Of a stretch of DNA of 64,000 nucleotides, positions 1 through 9,952 are shown piece after piece. Position 1 is the stretch's first letter; every line of letters starts with the position of its first letter. A program made the translations under genes and the position numbers. Source of the stretch: Hydractinia symbiolongicarpus (lineage: Eukaryota; Cnidaria; Hydrozoa; Anthoathecata; Hydractiniidae); the NCBI RefSeq assembly GCF_029227915.1, contig NC_079882.1:18984501-19048500 (forward strand), given 5' to 3'. The notes below the pieces were generated by a model that searched no databases, was not told where the DNA came from, and was given only the letters and a program-made list of their open reading frames with translations.

Positions 1-865
1 TTCTTAGCTCACGAGATTATTGGAATATTCTTTTGTTTTTAATATTTTGAGAAAGAGAAAAATATTTGTTGAAAACACTTGATCAATAAATGCTTAAAAC
101 TGGCGATCCTGCTTTTAACAGTCGCGAACCAATTCCGTCCAAGCCAGTAGCTTTTTTAAGTTTTATTGAACTAATTATTTTTTAAGACTCAATAGGAGCC
201 CAACAAAATTCCTGCCGGCTGATAGGTGGATTAGCATCAGTAGTATTAGAAGAAAACTTTGAAGCTGGTTTGGAACCAAGACAATTTAGTTAAATTAGTT
301 TAAAATTTTCTTTGGGTGAGATTTAAACATTATAGTACTCATTATTACATTATAGTACGATTTTAAAGTCCTATTACTTGGTCCCCTGTTTTTGAAAGCT
401 TCCCAGTCTATAATGAATTTTGTTTCTGATCCTTTTCGTTTTAAGGAATCTCTTTCTCTGATGGCTATAGACTAATATGTACACAAAATTTAAGTTAGTG
501 GGTATGGCATTTGTAGTAATCCCATTAAAATTAAATGGAAGAATGCATCCATATCTTGTGATAAGCAAAACAACAAATTAAAGTAAACAAATTTCTATAC
601 AATCAAGTTTAAAAAGAAAATTTCAAAATTAATTTATACAAATCACTAGTTATATTCAGAACAATGCTCATCAAAAGCGAAACTTCTGACACTGTTCTGA
701 CACTACGAAAAAAAAAATAAGAATTTATATTTTTTTCTTGGCTCACCCATGGGTGAAAACAGGTTTCTCCATATTGGAACTACTGTCAGAAATTTTTTCT
801 ATAATAAACATATTTATGTAATTATTAATGAAAAAATATATACACACTATGCTATCCATGGTACA
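1..865. other. intergenic, no gene seen
   Basis: AT-rich sequence without recognisable exons. A 64-codon open frame on the minus strand (374-568) has no similarity that I recognise and no splice or start context that supports it. Confidence 0.5.
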
Positions 866-1531
866 TTACTTCGACTTCCCCTGTCTTGCATTGCAAAGTA
901 AAATTAAATTTTGCACAGCAGACAATGTTGACATGTCGTTCTGTCCAGTTATAATATGTCGATCTATAACAACGTGCATGCAATCATTCTTGCTACAGCT
1001 AAAAGTTGCATCATTCTCTTTTACAAAGTCTTCAATAATAATTGGTAATTCACTAAAACTTTCTAGTAAGCTAACTTCAAATAAGGAAGGTCCAGTTATA
1101 GAATACCCGGTAAAAGCCCAGGATGTTTTGTCCTTTCCTTTGACACCACACAATGCTCCAATACCGTGCCCAACTGCACAAATCGGTTTCTTATCTTCTA
1201 TAAAAAGATTAATAATTTTGGCAAGATCCCTGTGTTCAGCCAAGTCATACAAACAACCAATTCCACTTGGAATCAAAAGGGCAGAATATCGCAGGGGTTC
1301 AACATCTTCAAGTTTCCCTGGAACAGAGAATGGCTTTGATTTAAACTCATTCAGCCACCTCCTGCTGTTATCATCAATTCTTACAAACTCAATTGGTTTG
1401 CCTTCAGGTGTCACAATGTAAACATTAAATGCAGAATGTGTTAATGTAAATGAATGAATGAACGACTGAGCAGAAACACCCTGTGGAGATGCACTGCAAA
1501 CTATCAAACAGCTTGGTTTTTTATTTGACAT
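866..1531 (-). CDS. GATD1: GATD1-like DJ-1/PfpI-fold protein (intronless)
   Basis: The 221-residue protein aligns along its whole length with what I know of vertebrate GATD1 (formerly PDDC1, about 220 residues), a class I glutamine-amidotransferase-like member of the DJ-1/PfpI fold. Shared blocks include GVSAQSF near residue 18, the ALLIPSG strand near 84, PICAVGHG at 116-123 and the C-terminal ITGQN/AVQNL segment. The nucleophile-elbow position, Cys in PfpI-type enzymes, is Gly121 here, so classical cysteine chemistry at that site is unlikely; as I recall the vertebrate protein shares this substitution. The first true ATG is at 1529-1531, since upstream in-frame codons lack ATG. A pyrimidine-rich 3' splice-site-like stretch ends 11 bases before the ATG, so an untranslated leader exon or a trans-spliced leader is likely. 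Molecular function is not well known. Confidence 0.93.
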   Translation of the reverse strand: MSNKKPSCLIVCSASPQGVSAQSFIHSFTLTHSAFNVYIVTPEGKPIEFVRIDDNSRRWLNEFKSKPFSVPGKLEDVEPLRYSALLIPSGIGCLYDLAEHRDLAKIINLFIEDKKPICAVGHGIGALCGVKGKDKTSWAFTGYSITGPSLFEVSLLESFSELPIIIEDFVKENDATFSCSKNDCMHVVIDRHIITGQNDMSTLSAVQNLILLCNARQGKSK

Positions 1532-1558
1532 TTGAACTGACACTATAAAAACAAACAC

Positions 1559-2523
1559 AAGTTCCTCATACTGTGAATTATATTAAAAAACAGACAGTAG
1601 CCTATCGCGATGAAAGTATGTACTTTTAATTCACAATTTTCTTGACAGTCCTAAAGTAACTTCCTGATTGGAAACATTAAAAACCCAACAAATACACTAT
1701 TTATAACTATTTTATTTCTATTTTTGTGCCCAGGTAAATAGATGAATTTTTTTGATTGCATTTTTAGTGGTAAGCTCTTTTGGCTCTAGTATTTGCTTGG
1801 CAGGAAAAAGGATAGGGGCACTAGGTAAAACTAAGTTATTTTTCAGCCCATTTTATCACACAAAGGCATTGTTAGGGCTTTAAATGAATCCAAATAAATC
1901 AGAAGACATCAATTACACTAATAGTTCAAAACCTCAAACGATGAGAAGAAATCCACAGGTAAAGACCTTTCTTCACCAAATTCTAGCATCTTTTTTCCTG
2001 TCATGCAAACGCCAGAGCTAAAAAGCTTAACTGCTAAAAAGTTAACAAATAACGTCACACTTGAATCCACATATAGCTATATATACACATTGTAAATTTT
2101 CAGCTACAGACTGCAAAAGCTTGTCTAAAATAAGTTACAGGTTGTTCTTCTCTATGTTTGTGCCCAAAGTATCCTGCAAAATAGGAGAAAAACACAGCTA
2201 GAATAAGAGATCATCTGCAGTTTTTTCGTAAGCCACAAAGAAATGTTACATGTGTAGCTAGGCTAGCTAGCTAGACTATACCAACTTTTACACGCATATG
2301 GAGATATAGTGTGGCTAAAAAAATATTTGGCTTATATAAGTACGCGGAGAAACAAATTTAATATGAAATCTAAGGAAAATGAAAAGGCTCTCTCTGCCCT
2401 GCAGAATTCAAGAAAATTCAAATCATGATGACCATTACGTAATGTGTCTCGATCTCATAAAAAAGCTGAATAAGTAAGTAAATCAAATGACGGGAGGAAA
2501 ATAAATAAATTGTCGGAAGGTTA
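1559..2523. other. intergenic upstream of GATD1-like gene
   Basis: No coding exon recognised. It holds a GCTAGCTAGCTAG-type simple repeat near 2258-2272 and the region upstream of the GATD1-like start. Confidence 0.45.
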
Positions 2524-2549
2524 GCAATATATAACACCGTTCAAAATGC
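2524..2549 (+). repeat. left arm of a distant inverted repeat
   Basis: These 26 bases match the reverse complement of 7307-7332 with one mismatch. Weaker inverted similarity continues inward. The two arms bracket a 4.8-kb block that contains a MITE, a hAT-like MITE and a LINE, so they may be the termini of an old DNA transposon. Confidence 0.6.
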
Positions 2550-2612
2550 TATCTACTTACTCTATCATTTACTATAGTACTTCTGTACGCTCAATATACT
2601 TCTGTATTCTCC

Positions 2613-3062
2613 TACCGTAAATGACGAAACAAGCGCCCCCTGCCGAATAACCGCCCCTGCCGGAATAAGCACCCCCCATAGCGACACGGGGCGCTTATTT
2701 TATTACCACCCGGCTATTAGAAGGGGCGCTTATATGAGAAAAAAAATAGGTTTTGTTTAAATGTATTTTACTAATCAATGAAAATGACATTGTCACAGGC
2801 AACACCCGAGTTCCTCACATACAGTCGATTTAGACCAGGAAGACGAAGACGAAAACATTGAGAAGATAGATTAGTTTTTGTTTAGATGTTGTTCGTTAAA
2901 AGTGAAAAAAAATGAAATGAAATGACACATTTTACTTGTTTTTATTTTAGTAAAGTTAATAAGCGCCTCTGCTTTAATAGACGCCCCTGCCGAATAACCG
3001 CTCCTCCTAAACATGAAAATCTTAAATAAGCGCCCCGGGCGCTTACTCCGTCAATTACAGTA
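2613..3062. mobile_element. TA-flanked MITE with GC-rich AAGCGCCCC motifs
   Basis: The 14-base ends TACCGTAAATGACG (2613) and the reverse complement of 3049-3062 (TACTGTAATTGACG) match at 12 positions. Both are followed inward by AAGCGCCCC-type GC-rich blocks, repeated several times inside in both orientations. The element is about 450 bases, has no coding potential and is flanked by TA. This fits a non-autonomous DNA transposon; the superfamily is not assigned. It sits just inside the left arm of the larger inverted repeat. Confidence 0.7.
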
Positions 3063-3470
3063 TATGCTTTTATATTTTGCTAAAGCAGCTATATGCCTTT
3101 TTATGGGTAACCGCTAACATCCCTTAGACTATGAAGTCTCTAAGACATTTGGATCTCTTCGCTTTTCTCCAAGAATGTATTTCAATCTGTTCCAAGTTTG
3201 AAATTGTAAAATCCTCTGGATATTTGTGTTGCGCTAAGAAACCGTCCAGACACCCAAATTTGCCCAAATGTGAAATGTTTTAAATTTACTAACCACAGAA
3301 AGTGTTCTTTATGATTAAATTTGGGTAATGTATAGATTGCGTAACTTCAATGTAAAGTCACAAACGTTTTAATGTAATAGACTCTCGCGAAGTCAGACTG
3401 ATTTTAAATTTCTTCTGAATTTTCTTATTTAGCTAGGATAAAATCATCTGCTTTAGTCGTACCCTGCAAA

Positions 3471-3588
3471 AGTCAGACCAACCTGGTCCCCAGCGCATCT
3501 TGTATATTTTTTAACATCGGATGGCGCTTGCCGTCTCGGTTATAGAAAAGAGACAACAACCGCTGGGGGGACGAGGTTGAAGTCAGAC
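3471..3588. mobile_element. short hAT-like MITE with 8-bp target duplication
   Basis: An exact direct repeat AGTCAGAC at 3471-3478 and 3581-3588 flanks a 102-base element. Its ends CAACCTGGTCCCCAGCG and the reverse complement TCAACCTCGTCCCCCCAGCG are imperfect inverted repeats. An 8-base duplication is the hallmark of the hAT superfamily. No coding capacity. Confidence 0.7.
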
Positions 3589-3956
3589 AATTCGCTAATT
3601 TGCTAAAGATTCTTGTTTATAAAAGAATTATTAGTACAAAATTTTTTTTGAATGTTATCCAAATAAATCGCAAAAATAAGTAATTAATTTGTTCTCAAGC
3701 AGTACTTTAGTTTTGTGGATTAAAATGTGGTATGTATTACATCTTCGATGTAGGAAACATATAAAAGTCCCGAATTTAAGTTTAAAACACTTTTCCGTGT
3801 TAAAGATATATTGTTGAAATAAAATTTTGAAGCTATAGGCTTAAGAAAATGAATACCACCATATTTTAATGCTGTTAAACAATGGTGCGTTTGTATAATA
3901 TTTAGAGTAAATCAATAAAAATTTAGTCAATATATGATATACTTGTGACTACAAAA

Positions 3957-6053
3957 ATGAATCAAACAAAAAAAATAGAAACTGTAAATTTTTATGTCGA
4001 ATACTTCTCACCAACATATTTACGACATATGACTAATTCATTTGAAACTAAAACTTTGAGATGTTTAAAATTTTCAAAAATAAGCTTGATATATCGTATA
4101 AACTGTGACGCAAGTATATACACAGAATCAAATCAAATCAAATCAAAGAATGATGTTATTGAATCTTGTTCAAAAATTCAAATGTGCTCCGGTCATGAAT
4201 CTGGGTGCGAAGCTGCTATACATGCAATGAAAGATGCATACTCTAGTGAAGAAGCCGAATGTGTCTTATTAGTTGATGCTGCAAATGCCTTCAATACCTT
4301 GAACCGTAGTGCAACACTTCATACCAAGATCATTTGCCCGATTTTAGCAACATACATCAACAACTGCTACATAAAGCCTGCGAGACTTTTTGTGATTGGT
4401 GGAACTGAACTGAGTTCAAGAGAAGGTACCACTCAAGGCGACCCGTTGGGGATGGCCATTTACGCAATAGGACTCACACCATTACTTGATAGAATGAAAA
4501 ACATTGCTGATATTGATATGAAATTGGTAGCTTTTGCTGATGACTTAACAGCTGTTGGAAATTTTTCCACCATTCGGAAATGGTGGGACGAACTCATTGT
4601 GGAAAGCCCAAAATTTGGTTACCAACCACAGCCAAAGAAATCATGGCTAATTGTGAAAGATAAGAACATTGAAGGAGCAAAAACACACTTCAAAGAAACA
4701 AATATCCAAATTACATGTACAGGAGAACGACATCTCGGAGCAGTTATTGGCAGTGAGACTTTTCGAAAAGAGTACGTTGAAAACATTGTCGCGAAATGGG
4801 TGAAAGAAATCACACTAATTTCAGAAATAGCTGTTATCGAACCACAAGCAGCTTACACATGCTATGTTAGTGGATATCAACATCGCTTCACATACTATTT
4901 ACGGACCATCCCAGAAATATCATCATTACTGCGACCAGTGGAAAGTGTAATAAGACACCAACTGTTGCCGGCTATTACTGGTGGTCATATTGTAAACGAT
5001 GTAGAGAGGGAGCTAATGTCCTTGCCACCACGTCTCGGGGGTCTAGGAATAAAAATCCTTGAGAATGTTTCTGACACAGAATACGAGAATTCTCGGAAAA
5101 TGACGACGGAGCTCGTAAATATTCTTCTCAGACAAAATGAAAATGCGAACGAGATCAGCAAAACGAAAAGCCAAATAAAGTCTGAGAGAAATAAAAGCCA
5201 TCAAAACATTCTGCAAGGACTATTGTCACAAATGGATGAAAGTGCTAAGAGGCAGAACGAAGCAAATCAGGAAATAGGTGCGTCAAAATGGTTGACGACT
5301 CTGCCAATAAAAGAGAGTGGTTACTACCTCACAAAGGAGCAGTTTTTCGACGCATTGAGAATTCGATATAACTGGGAATTACCCAGGTTACCATTTGAAT
5401 GTGCATGTGGCTCAAAGTTTGATCTTGCTCATGCGTTATCCTGCAAAAAGGGTGGGTTTGTCACACAACGTCATAACGAAGTTCGTGATATAACTGCTCA
5501 GCTTTTGAAAGAAGTGTGTAAAGACGTACGAATTGAACCGATGCTTGCTCCACTACAAAACGAACGCTTTGACCAGAAAAGTGCGATCACATCCAATGAA
5601 GCCCGATTAGATGTTAGCGCACTTGGTTTCTGGATTCCTGGCCAACGGGTATTCTGCGATGTCAGGGTCTTTTACCTTAACGCCCAGAGGTATAGGAACA
5701 CAGAAATCAAACGTTGCTATGAAAGAAATGAGCAAGAAAAGAAAAGGTTATACAACGAAAGGGTTTTGCAGGTTGAAAATGGTTCTTTTACACCTTTGGT
5801 GTTTTCTACACACGGTGGGTTAGGAAGAGAATGCAAGAGATTCTATCAACGTCTTGCTGAGTTGATAGCAGATAAACGTGGTATACCAACGTCTATCGCT
5901 ACGACGTTTGTCAGAACGAAAATTTGCTTTTCGTTACTCCGATCGACATTGCTATGCCTGCGTGGATCAAGATCATTGCGGCGGGATGTTAACATATCTG
6001 ATATCGACAAGTCTTTGACCAACACACTATCTGAAATAAGGGAATTCCGATAG
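3957..6053 (+). CDS. LINE reverse transcriptase with restriction-like endonuclease (5'-truncated copy)
   Basis: A single open frame of about 700 codons, without introns. Reverse-transcriptase motif A is LLVDAANAF (catalytic Asp near residue 111 of the open frame counted from 3945). Motif B is GTTQGDPLG (161-169) and motif C is AFADD (196-200). The C-terminal third has a CxC-x7-H-x3-C knuckle near residues 485-500, then RHNEVRD, then an RLD...DVRVF pair near 553 and 571. That order is typical of RLE-bearing LINEs (R2/R4/CRE/NeSL/Hero group) rather than APE-type LINEs. Only about 110 residues precede motif A, and the first 65 look unrelated. A CAAAT-type short tandem at 4126-4146 marks the probable 5'-truncation junction. 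First ATG is at 3957. I cannot assign the clade. The frame is uninterrupted, which suggests a fairly young copy. Confidence 0.85.
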   Translation: MNQTKKIETVNFYVEYFSPTYLRHMTNSFETKTLRCLKFSKISLIYRINCDASIYTESNQIKSKNDVIESCSKIQMCSGHESGCEAAIHAMKDAYSSEEAECVLLVDAANAFNTLNRSATLHTKIICPILATYINNCYIKPARLFVIGGTELSSREGTTQGDPLGMAIYAIGLTPLLDRMKNIADIDMKLVAFADDLTAVGNFSTIRKWWDELIVESPKFGYQPQPKKSWLIVKDKNIEGAKTHFKETNIQITCTGERHLGAVIGSETFRKEYVENIVAKWVKEITLISEIAVIEPQAAYTCYVSGYQHRFTYYLRTIPEISSLLRPVESVIRHQLLPAITGGHIVNDVERELMSLPPRLGGLGIKILENVSDTEYENSRKMTTELVNILLRQNENANEISKTKSQIKSERNKSHQNILQGLLSQMDESAKRQNEANQEIGASKWLTTLPIKESGYYLTKEQFFDALRIRYNWELPRLPFECACGSKFDLAHALSCKKGGFVTQRHNEVRDITAQLLKEVCKDVRIEPMLAPLQNERFDQKSAITSNEARLDVSALGFWIPGQRVFCDVRVFYLNAQRYRNTEIKRCYERNEQEKKRLYNERVLQVENGSFTPLVFSTHGGLGRECKRFYQRLAELIADKRGIPTSIATTFVRTKICFSLLRSTLLCLRGSRSLRRDVNISDIDKSLTNTLSEIREFR

Positions 6054-7306
6054 CCGAAATAGTATTATATATATATTATATATTTTGAGCGGCGGTCTCT
6101 CGCTATAGAAATAGACCAAAACAAAATTATATAAAATAACGTATGTTTGAATTTTCAAGGTATCAAGCCGAATAAACGGATGATACTATGTAATTTTATA
6201 ATTTCTAAATATAATATATATAATTTAAAAAAAAGTATATACACAGCCAAAATCTAGTCAAATGGAAAAAATGGTAAAATTGCTAAAAAAGTGAGTAAAA
6301 ATCATTATAATGGTGTTATCGTTTAAAGCGTTTTGAAGTACAATAAGTTTTAACAATCGTTATCAAAAATATTATTAATTACGTTGAACCTCCCTCTACT
6401 GGTCATAAGCACTATGAAAATTACAATCCAATACAAAAAATTGTTTAAAGTTCCTTCCACATGTACTCCAATTTGATTTTTTTTTCTCAAAGAGAATTAA
6501 TGTTTGTTGAAGTTTCATTATCACACAATACACAGATGTTTTGCACTGTTACTTCGCCCATGGAACTGCTTACAACATCGTAACCAAAAACAATGCTACA
6601 GTTTCATTGGCTGTCCAACTCAGGCACTTTTATTTCCAAAAAGATAATCTGATGTTCGCATTTTCTTGTATGTAACATTTCTGTTTTTAGTTCGCTGTGT
6701 AGATACTGGAGTTCGCTCCTTTTTAGAAATAAAGTCAAAAGACCACTTAGAATGGTAGTCTTTAAGGTTATAAAATACCTGACTGGAGACTGAATGACTG
6801 TGATAATGACAATAAAGCTGACAGCAGGATGAGCATGACAAATAAGAAACTGGTGACTTTTTTTCTCCACCTTCTCGGAAACTTAGGGGTCTTATAGATC
6901 CCATAGGTTCCATAGACCCTATAGGAGCTGGAATTCCTATAGGCTCGAGGGATCTTGAAGACACTAGCGATAGTATAGACTCTAGGAACCCAAAAGGCTC
7001 TAGGGAGCATATAGGCTTTCTACATATTATATAGCCTAAAAGGTATAACAAAATGCGCCGAGTGCGAGGATTTTTTAGTTTATTTCAGCTGTTGAGTCCT
7101 GTAGTTTTGTTACAGTCTCAGTTTTACTAAGGGTCTAGTATAGTCTAAGAGCGTTAACTCCAGTAGTTACGTTTCAGCATGGGCCGACCTATAGTCTCGG
7201 GGAGTTTATGTGTAGCAGCGTATAGCGGCATATAAAAGAACATATAGAAGCATATAGAAGTATATATATATTCTATATACAATAAATAAGAAAGTCGATA
7301 TTGATC
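6054..7306. other. non-coding, decayed CCTATAGG-type repeats
   Basis: After the LINE stop there is an AT microsatellite (about 6062-6080). At 6885-7040 there is a decayed series of CTATAGG/CTAGGG words, and at 7215-7275 a run of CATATAGAAG-like units. Minus-strand open frames here (6604-7051) are explained by the low-complexity composition. Confidence 0.4.
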
Positions 7307-7332
7307 GCATTTTGAACGGTGTTATACATTGC
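7307..7332 (-). repeat. right arm of the distant inverted repeat
   Basis: Reverse complement of 2524-2549 with 25 of 26 bases identical. See the left arm. Confidence 0.6.
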
Positions 7333-8274
7333 AATCGTGTCGGACTGTCGGTGGTGTGATTATCTTTTTATGTACTTAACTTTTCTTTTCATTCTAAATT
7401 TCACATATACATAAACTATTTGTTGAGGAGGAAAACTTATGCTGAAAATCTTAATCTATTAACTGCCTAAAATACATGAGATGACGGGACTCGAAAGGAG
7501 GGAAATGCTATATAGCTGGCTAACCAAGAGTTTAAATACAGGAGTTAACCACAGTTTCAGCTAGCTAGCTAGCTATAACCATTGTTTACATAAATCTTCT
7601 TTTTTTATTTCAACGCTCTTATTGAGAATTAAATAAAGGAAGTAACTGTTATGAATTAAGGCTCTGACCGTGAAGAAAAGTGAAACAATCTTATTACATA
7701 TTTTATAATTCCCGTAGCCAAATTCACTATGTTTATGTCCTTTTTTCAATACAGAAAATGAGCCAAAAACTTAACTGTGAAGAGGTGTATTTTTAAGAAT
7801 CACTTTCCCTCCCTGGTTAGATTAGAAGAGATAGTTGTGTAGTTAAATGTCAAAACATAAAAAATGTTTTGTTGGAAGGAACCACTAAACAAACAACTGA
7901 CTTTAGCCTAGACTTTAACCTGATGCTCTCCCTTTACTAAAAAGCTAGCTTTGTGGATTAATGTAATGACTTTGTTTACTGATTTTTTACTCTTCAAATA
8001 AAAATTCTTTAGATAAAAATTTTGCATTCATTGTTGGGGGAAGCCACAAAGCCCCTTTACTACTTGTAAAGGGAAACAATAACTGTCCCTGCTTTTATGC
8101 CAGAGTGTGAACAGAATAACTTTAAACTTTGATATTTTTCTGGTGCCAGCAGAATAAGTGGGGTATTTATTTTGCCAGTACTAACTACCGGCAGTCTAAA
8201 CTAGGGTATTTATTCTGAACTACTGACAGAATATTTCAGAAATTTAGTTGACACTTTCTGACCTTCTCTGCTCT

Positions 8275-9952
8275 TTAAAGGTTACCTCTGCGAAAAATAA
8301 ATGGAGCTAAACTGCAAGTTTAGTTCATGTTAATTGTGATGACAGAAGTACAGTTCTTTAGCATTGTGGTTGGTATACATTAGGTTCACCTTAATCATTA
8401 AGGATGTCATACCGAGCCTTGCACAATGGGAGTGGTTTCTACCTATAGACCTGATCTTAAAGGTTGCCAGAAATATTAGTTTTACTTGCCTGTAAAGGAG
8501 CTGGACCCTACCCAGGTCTTGATTATTGATGGTTGCATATAAGAACTGAACACCCCACACTGCACAAGTTCTTCAGATGTACCCTACAGCTTACATTTAC
8601 CCTGTAGGTAGCCTCTAATTTAATTGGTGGGCGTGTTGGGCCTCTTTCGTCAGCCGTTTAGGCAAGTAATGTGTAGGGTGTTTATACATGTGTCCACCAT
8701 TTTTGCTCATGCTCATTGAGGTGCGCCTGATGCTCAGGGCATATTAATCAGAAGCATTTGAATAGGAAACATGCGCCTGACGCTCAGGACATATTGATGC
8801 TCCTGACGCCCAGGGCATCTCTCACACACCTGACACTCAGGACATATTGATGCTCCTGACGCCCAGGGCATCTCTCATACACCTGACGCTCAGGACATAT
8901 TGATGCTCCTGACGCTCATGGCATCTCTCATACACCTGACACTCAGGGAATGAATAAAAACACCAGTAATTAGCATGTGCCTGGCGCTCAGGACATGTCG
9001 ATGCACCTGACGCTCAGGGCATCTCTAGTGTAGTGATTATGTGAATAGGAAACACACGCCTGACGCTCAGGACATGTTGAAGCCCCTGACGCTCAGGGCA
9101 TCTCTCATACACCCGACGCTCAGGGTATGAATAAAAACACCAGTATTCTCTCACAACTGACGCTCAGGGTATGGAAGAAAACACAATAATTAGCATGTAC
9201 TTGACGCTCAGGACATGTTGATGGATCTGACGCTCAGTACATCTCTTCTGTCTCATGCACCTGACGTTCAGGGCATGAAGACGCCTATAATGCATATCCT
9301 GACACTCAGGATATGCATTATATATTTATGCATATCCTGACGCTGAGGATATGCATTATATATTTGTGCATATGACGAAGCACGAAGAAGGCACCTTTAT
9401 TCCTACCCATTCCCCCCAAAATTACCATAAATAAATAAATCTGTGCACACTAAACGTGTTGTATCTACTCATTCCAATAGAAATACATTGTTTCTGTCAA
9501 TTTGTGTTATTATTCTGGAGCCCAAAGCAATTAAAGTTAATTGCATATGAAAGAGCTTGAAAGGTTGTCTAGGAATTTGAATATTTTTTTTAAAAATTCT
9601 TGATTGGTTCTTTAGAATTTGGACTAAGAAGATTTACTAATTATGCATGATGTCATAAGTCTGCTCTGCAAGGGAGTTAATTTTACATTTTTGACAAGCC
9701 ATAGAGAGTTAATAATGTTTTCTAGCCGTTCACTTTGACGCGTTAACATTTTTAAATAAATTTTAATATTTAGTTACCGTTATGCTCAATGCATACTCAT
9801 GACGTCATAATTTTGCATAATTAGCGCAACTTTTAAGACAAATATCTCGGATACGGATAAAAAATTTTCAAAAAAATAAAAAGATTTCTAGAGAACTTTC
9901 AAAGATCTTTCATATGAGCTTAACTTGATTTTTCACGTGAGGTAACCTTTAA
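8275..9952. mobile_element. TTAA-flanked non-autonomous DNA transposon
   Basis: The left end TTAAAGGTTACCTC at 8275 is matched exactly by the reverse complement of the right end at 9939-9952. Both are followed within a few bases by GAAAAAT. TTAA target duplications are used by Kolobok and piggyBac superfamilies. The terminal consensus closely resembles that of the element at 25920-27182, so both probably belong to one family. The interior has no long open frame. Its middle is the palindromic tandem array at 8726-9348. Confidence 0.7.
8726..9348. repeat. array of 19 copies of a 13-bp palindromic motif
   Basis: The motif CCTGACGCTCAGG has 5-base inverted arms (CCTGA/TCAGG) around CGC. I count 19 copies, starting at about 8726, 8776, 8802, 8829, 8855, 8882, 8908, 8935, 8979, 9006, 9059, 9085, 9112, 9156, 9200, 9226, 9260, 9298 and 9336. 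In the regular part copies alternate with linkers ending in GGACATATTGATGCT and GGGCATCTCTCATACA, giving a dimeric period near 53 bases. Substitutions fall mostly in the centre (GC/AC, TC/CC) and the arms are kept. Confidence 0.85.

Noticed and set aside
828-1421. 197-codon plus-strand open frame
   Set aside because: It lies antisense to the GATD1-like gene, whose full-length family match settles the strand.
6604-7051. Overlapping minus-strand open frames rich in EPIG/MEPMGS repeats
   Set aside because: They follow decayed CTATAGG repeats; composition and repetition explain them.
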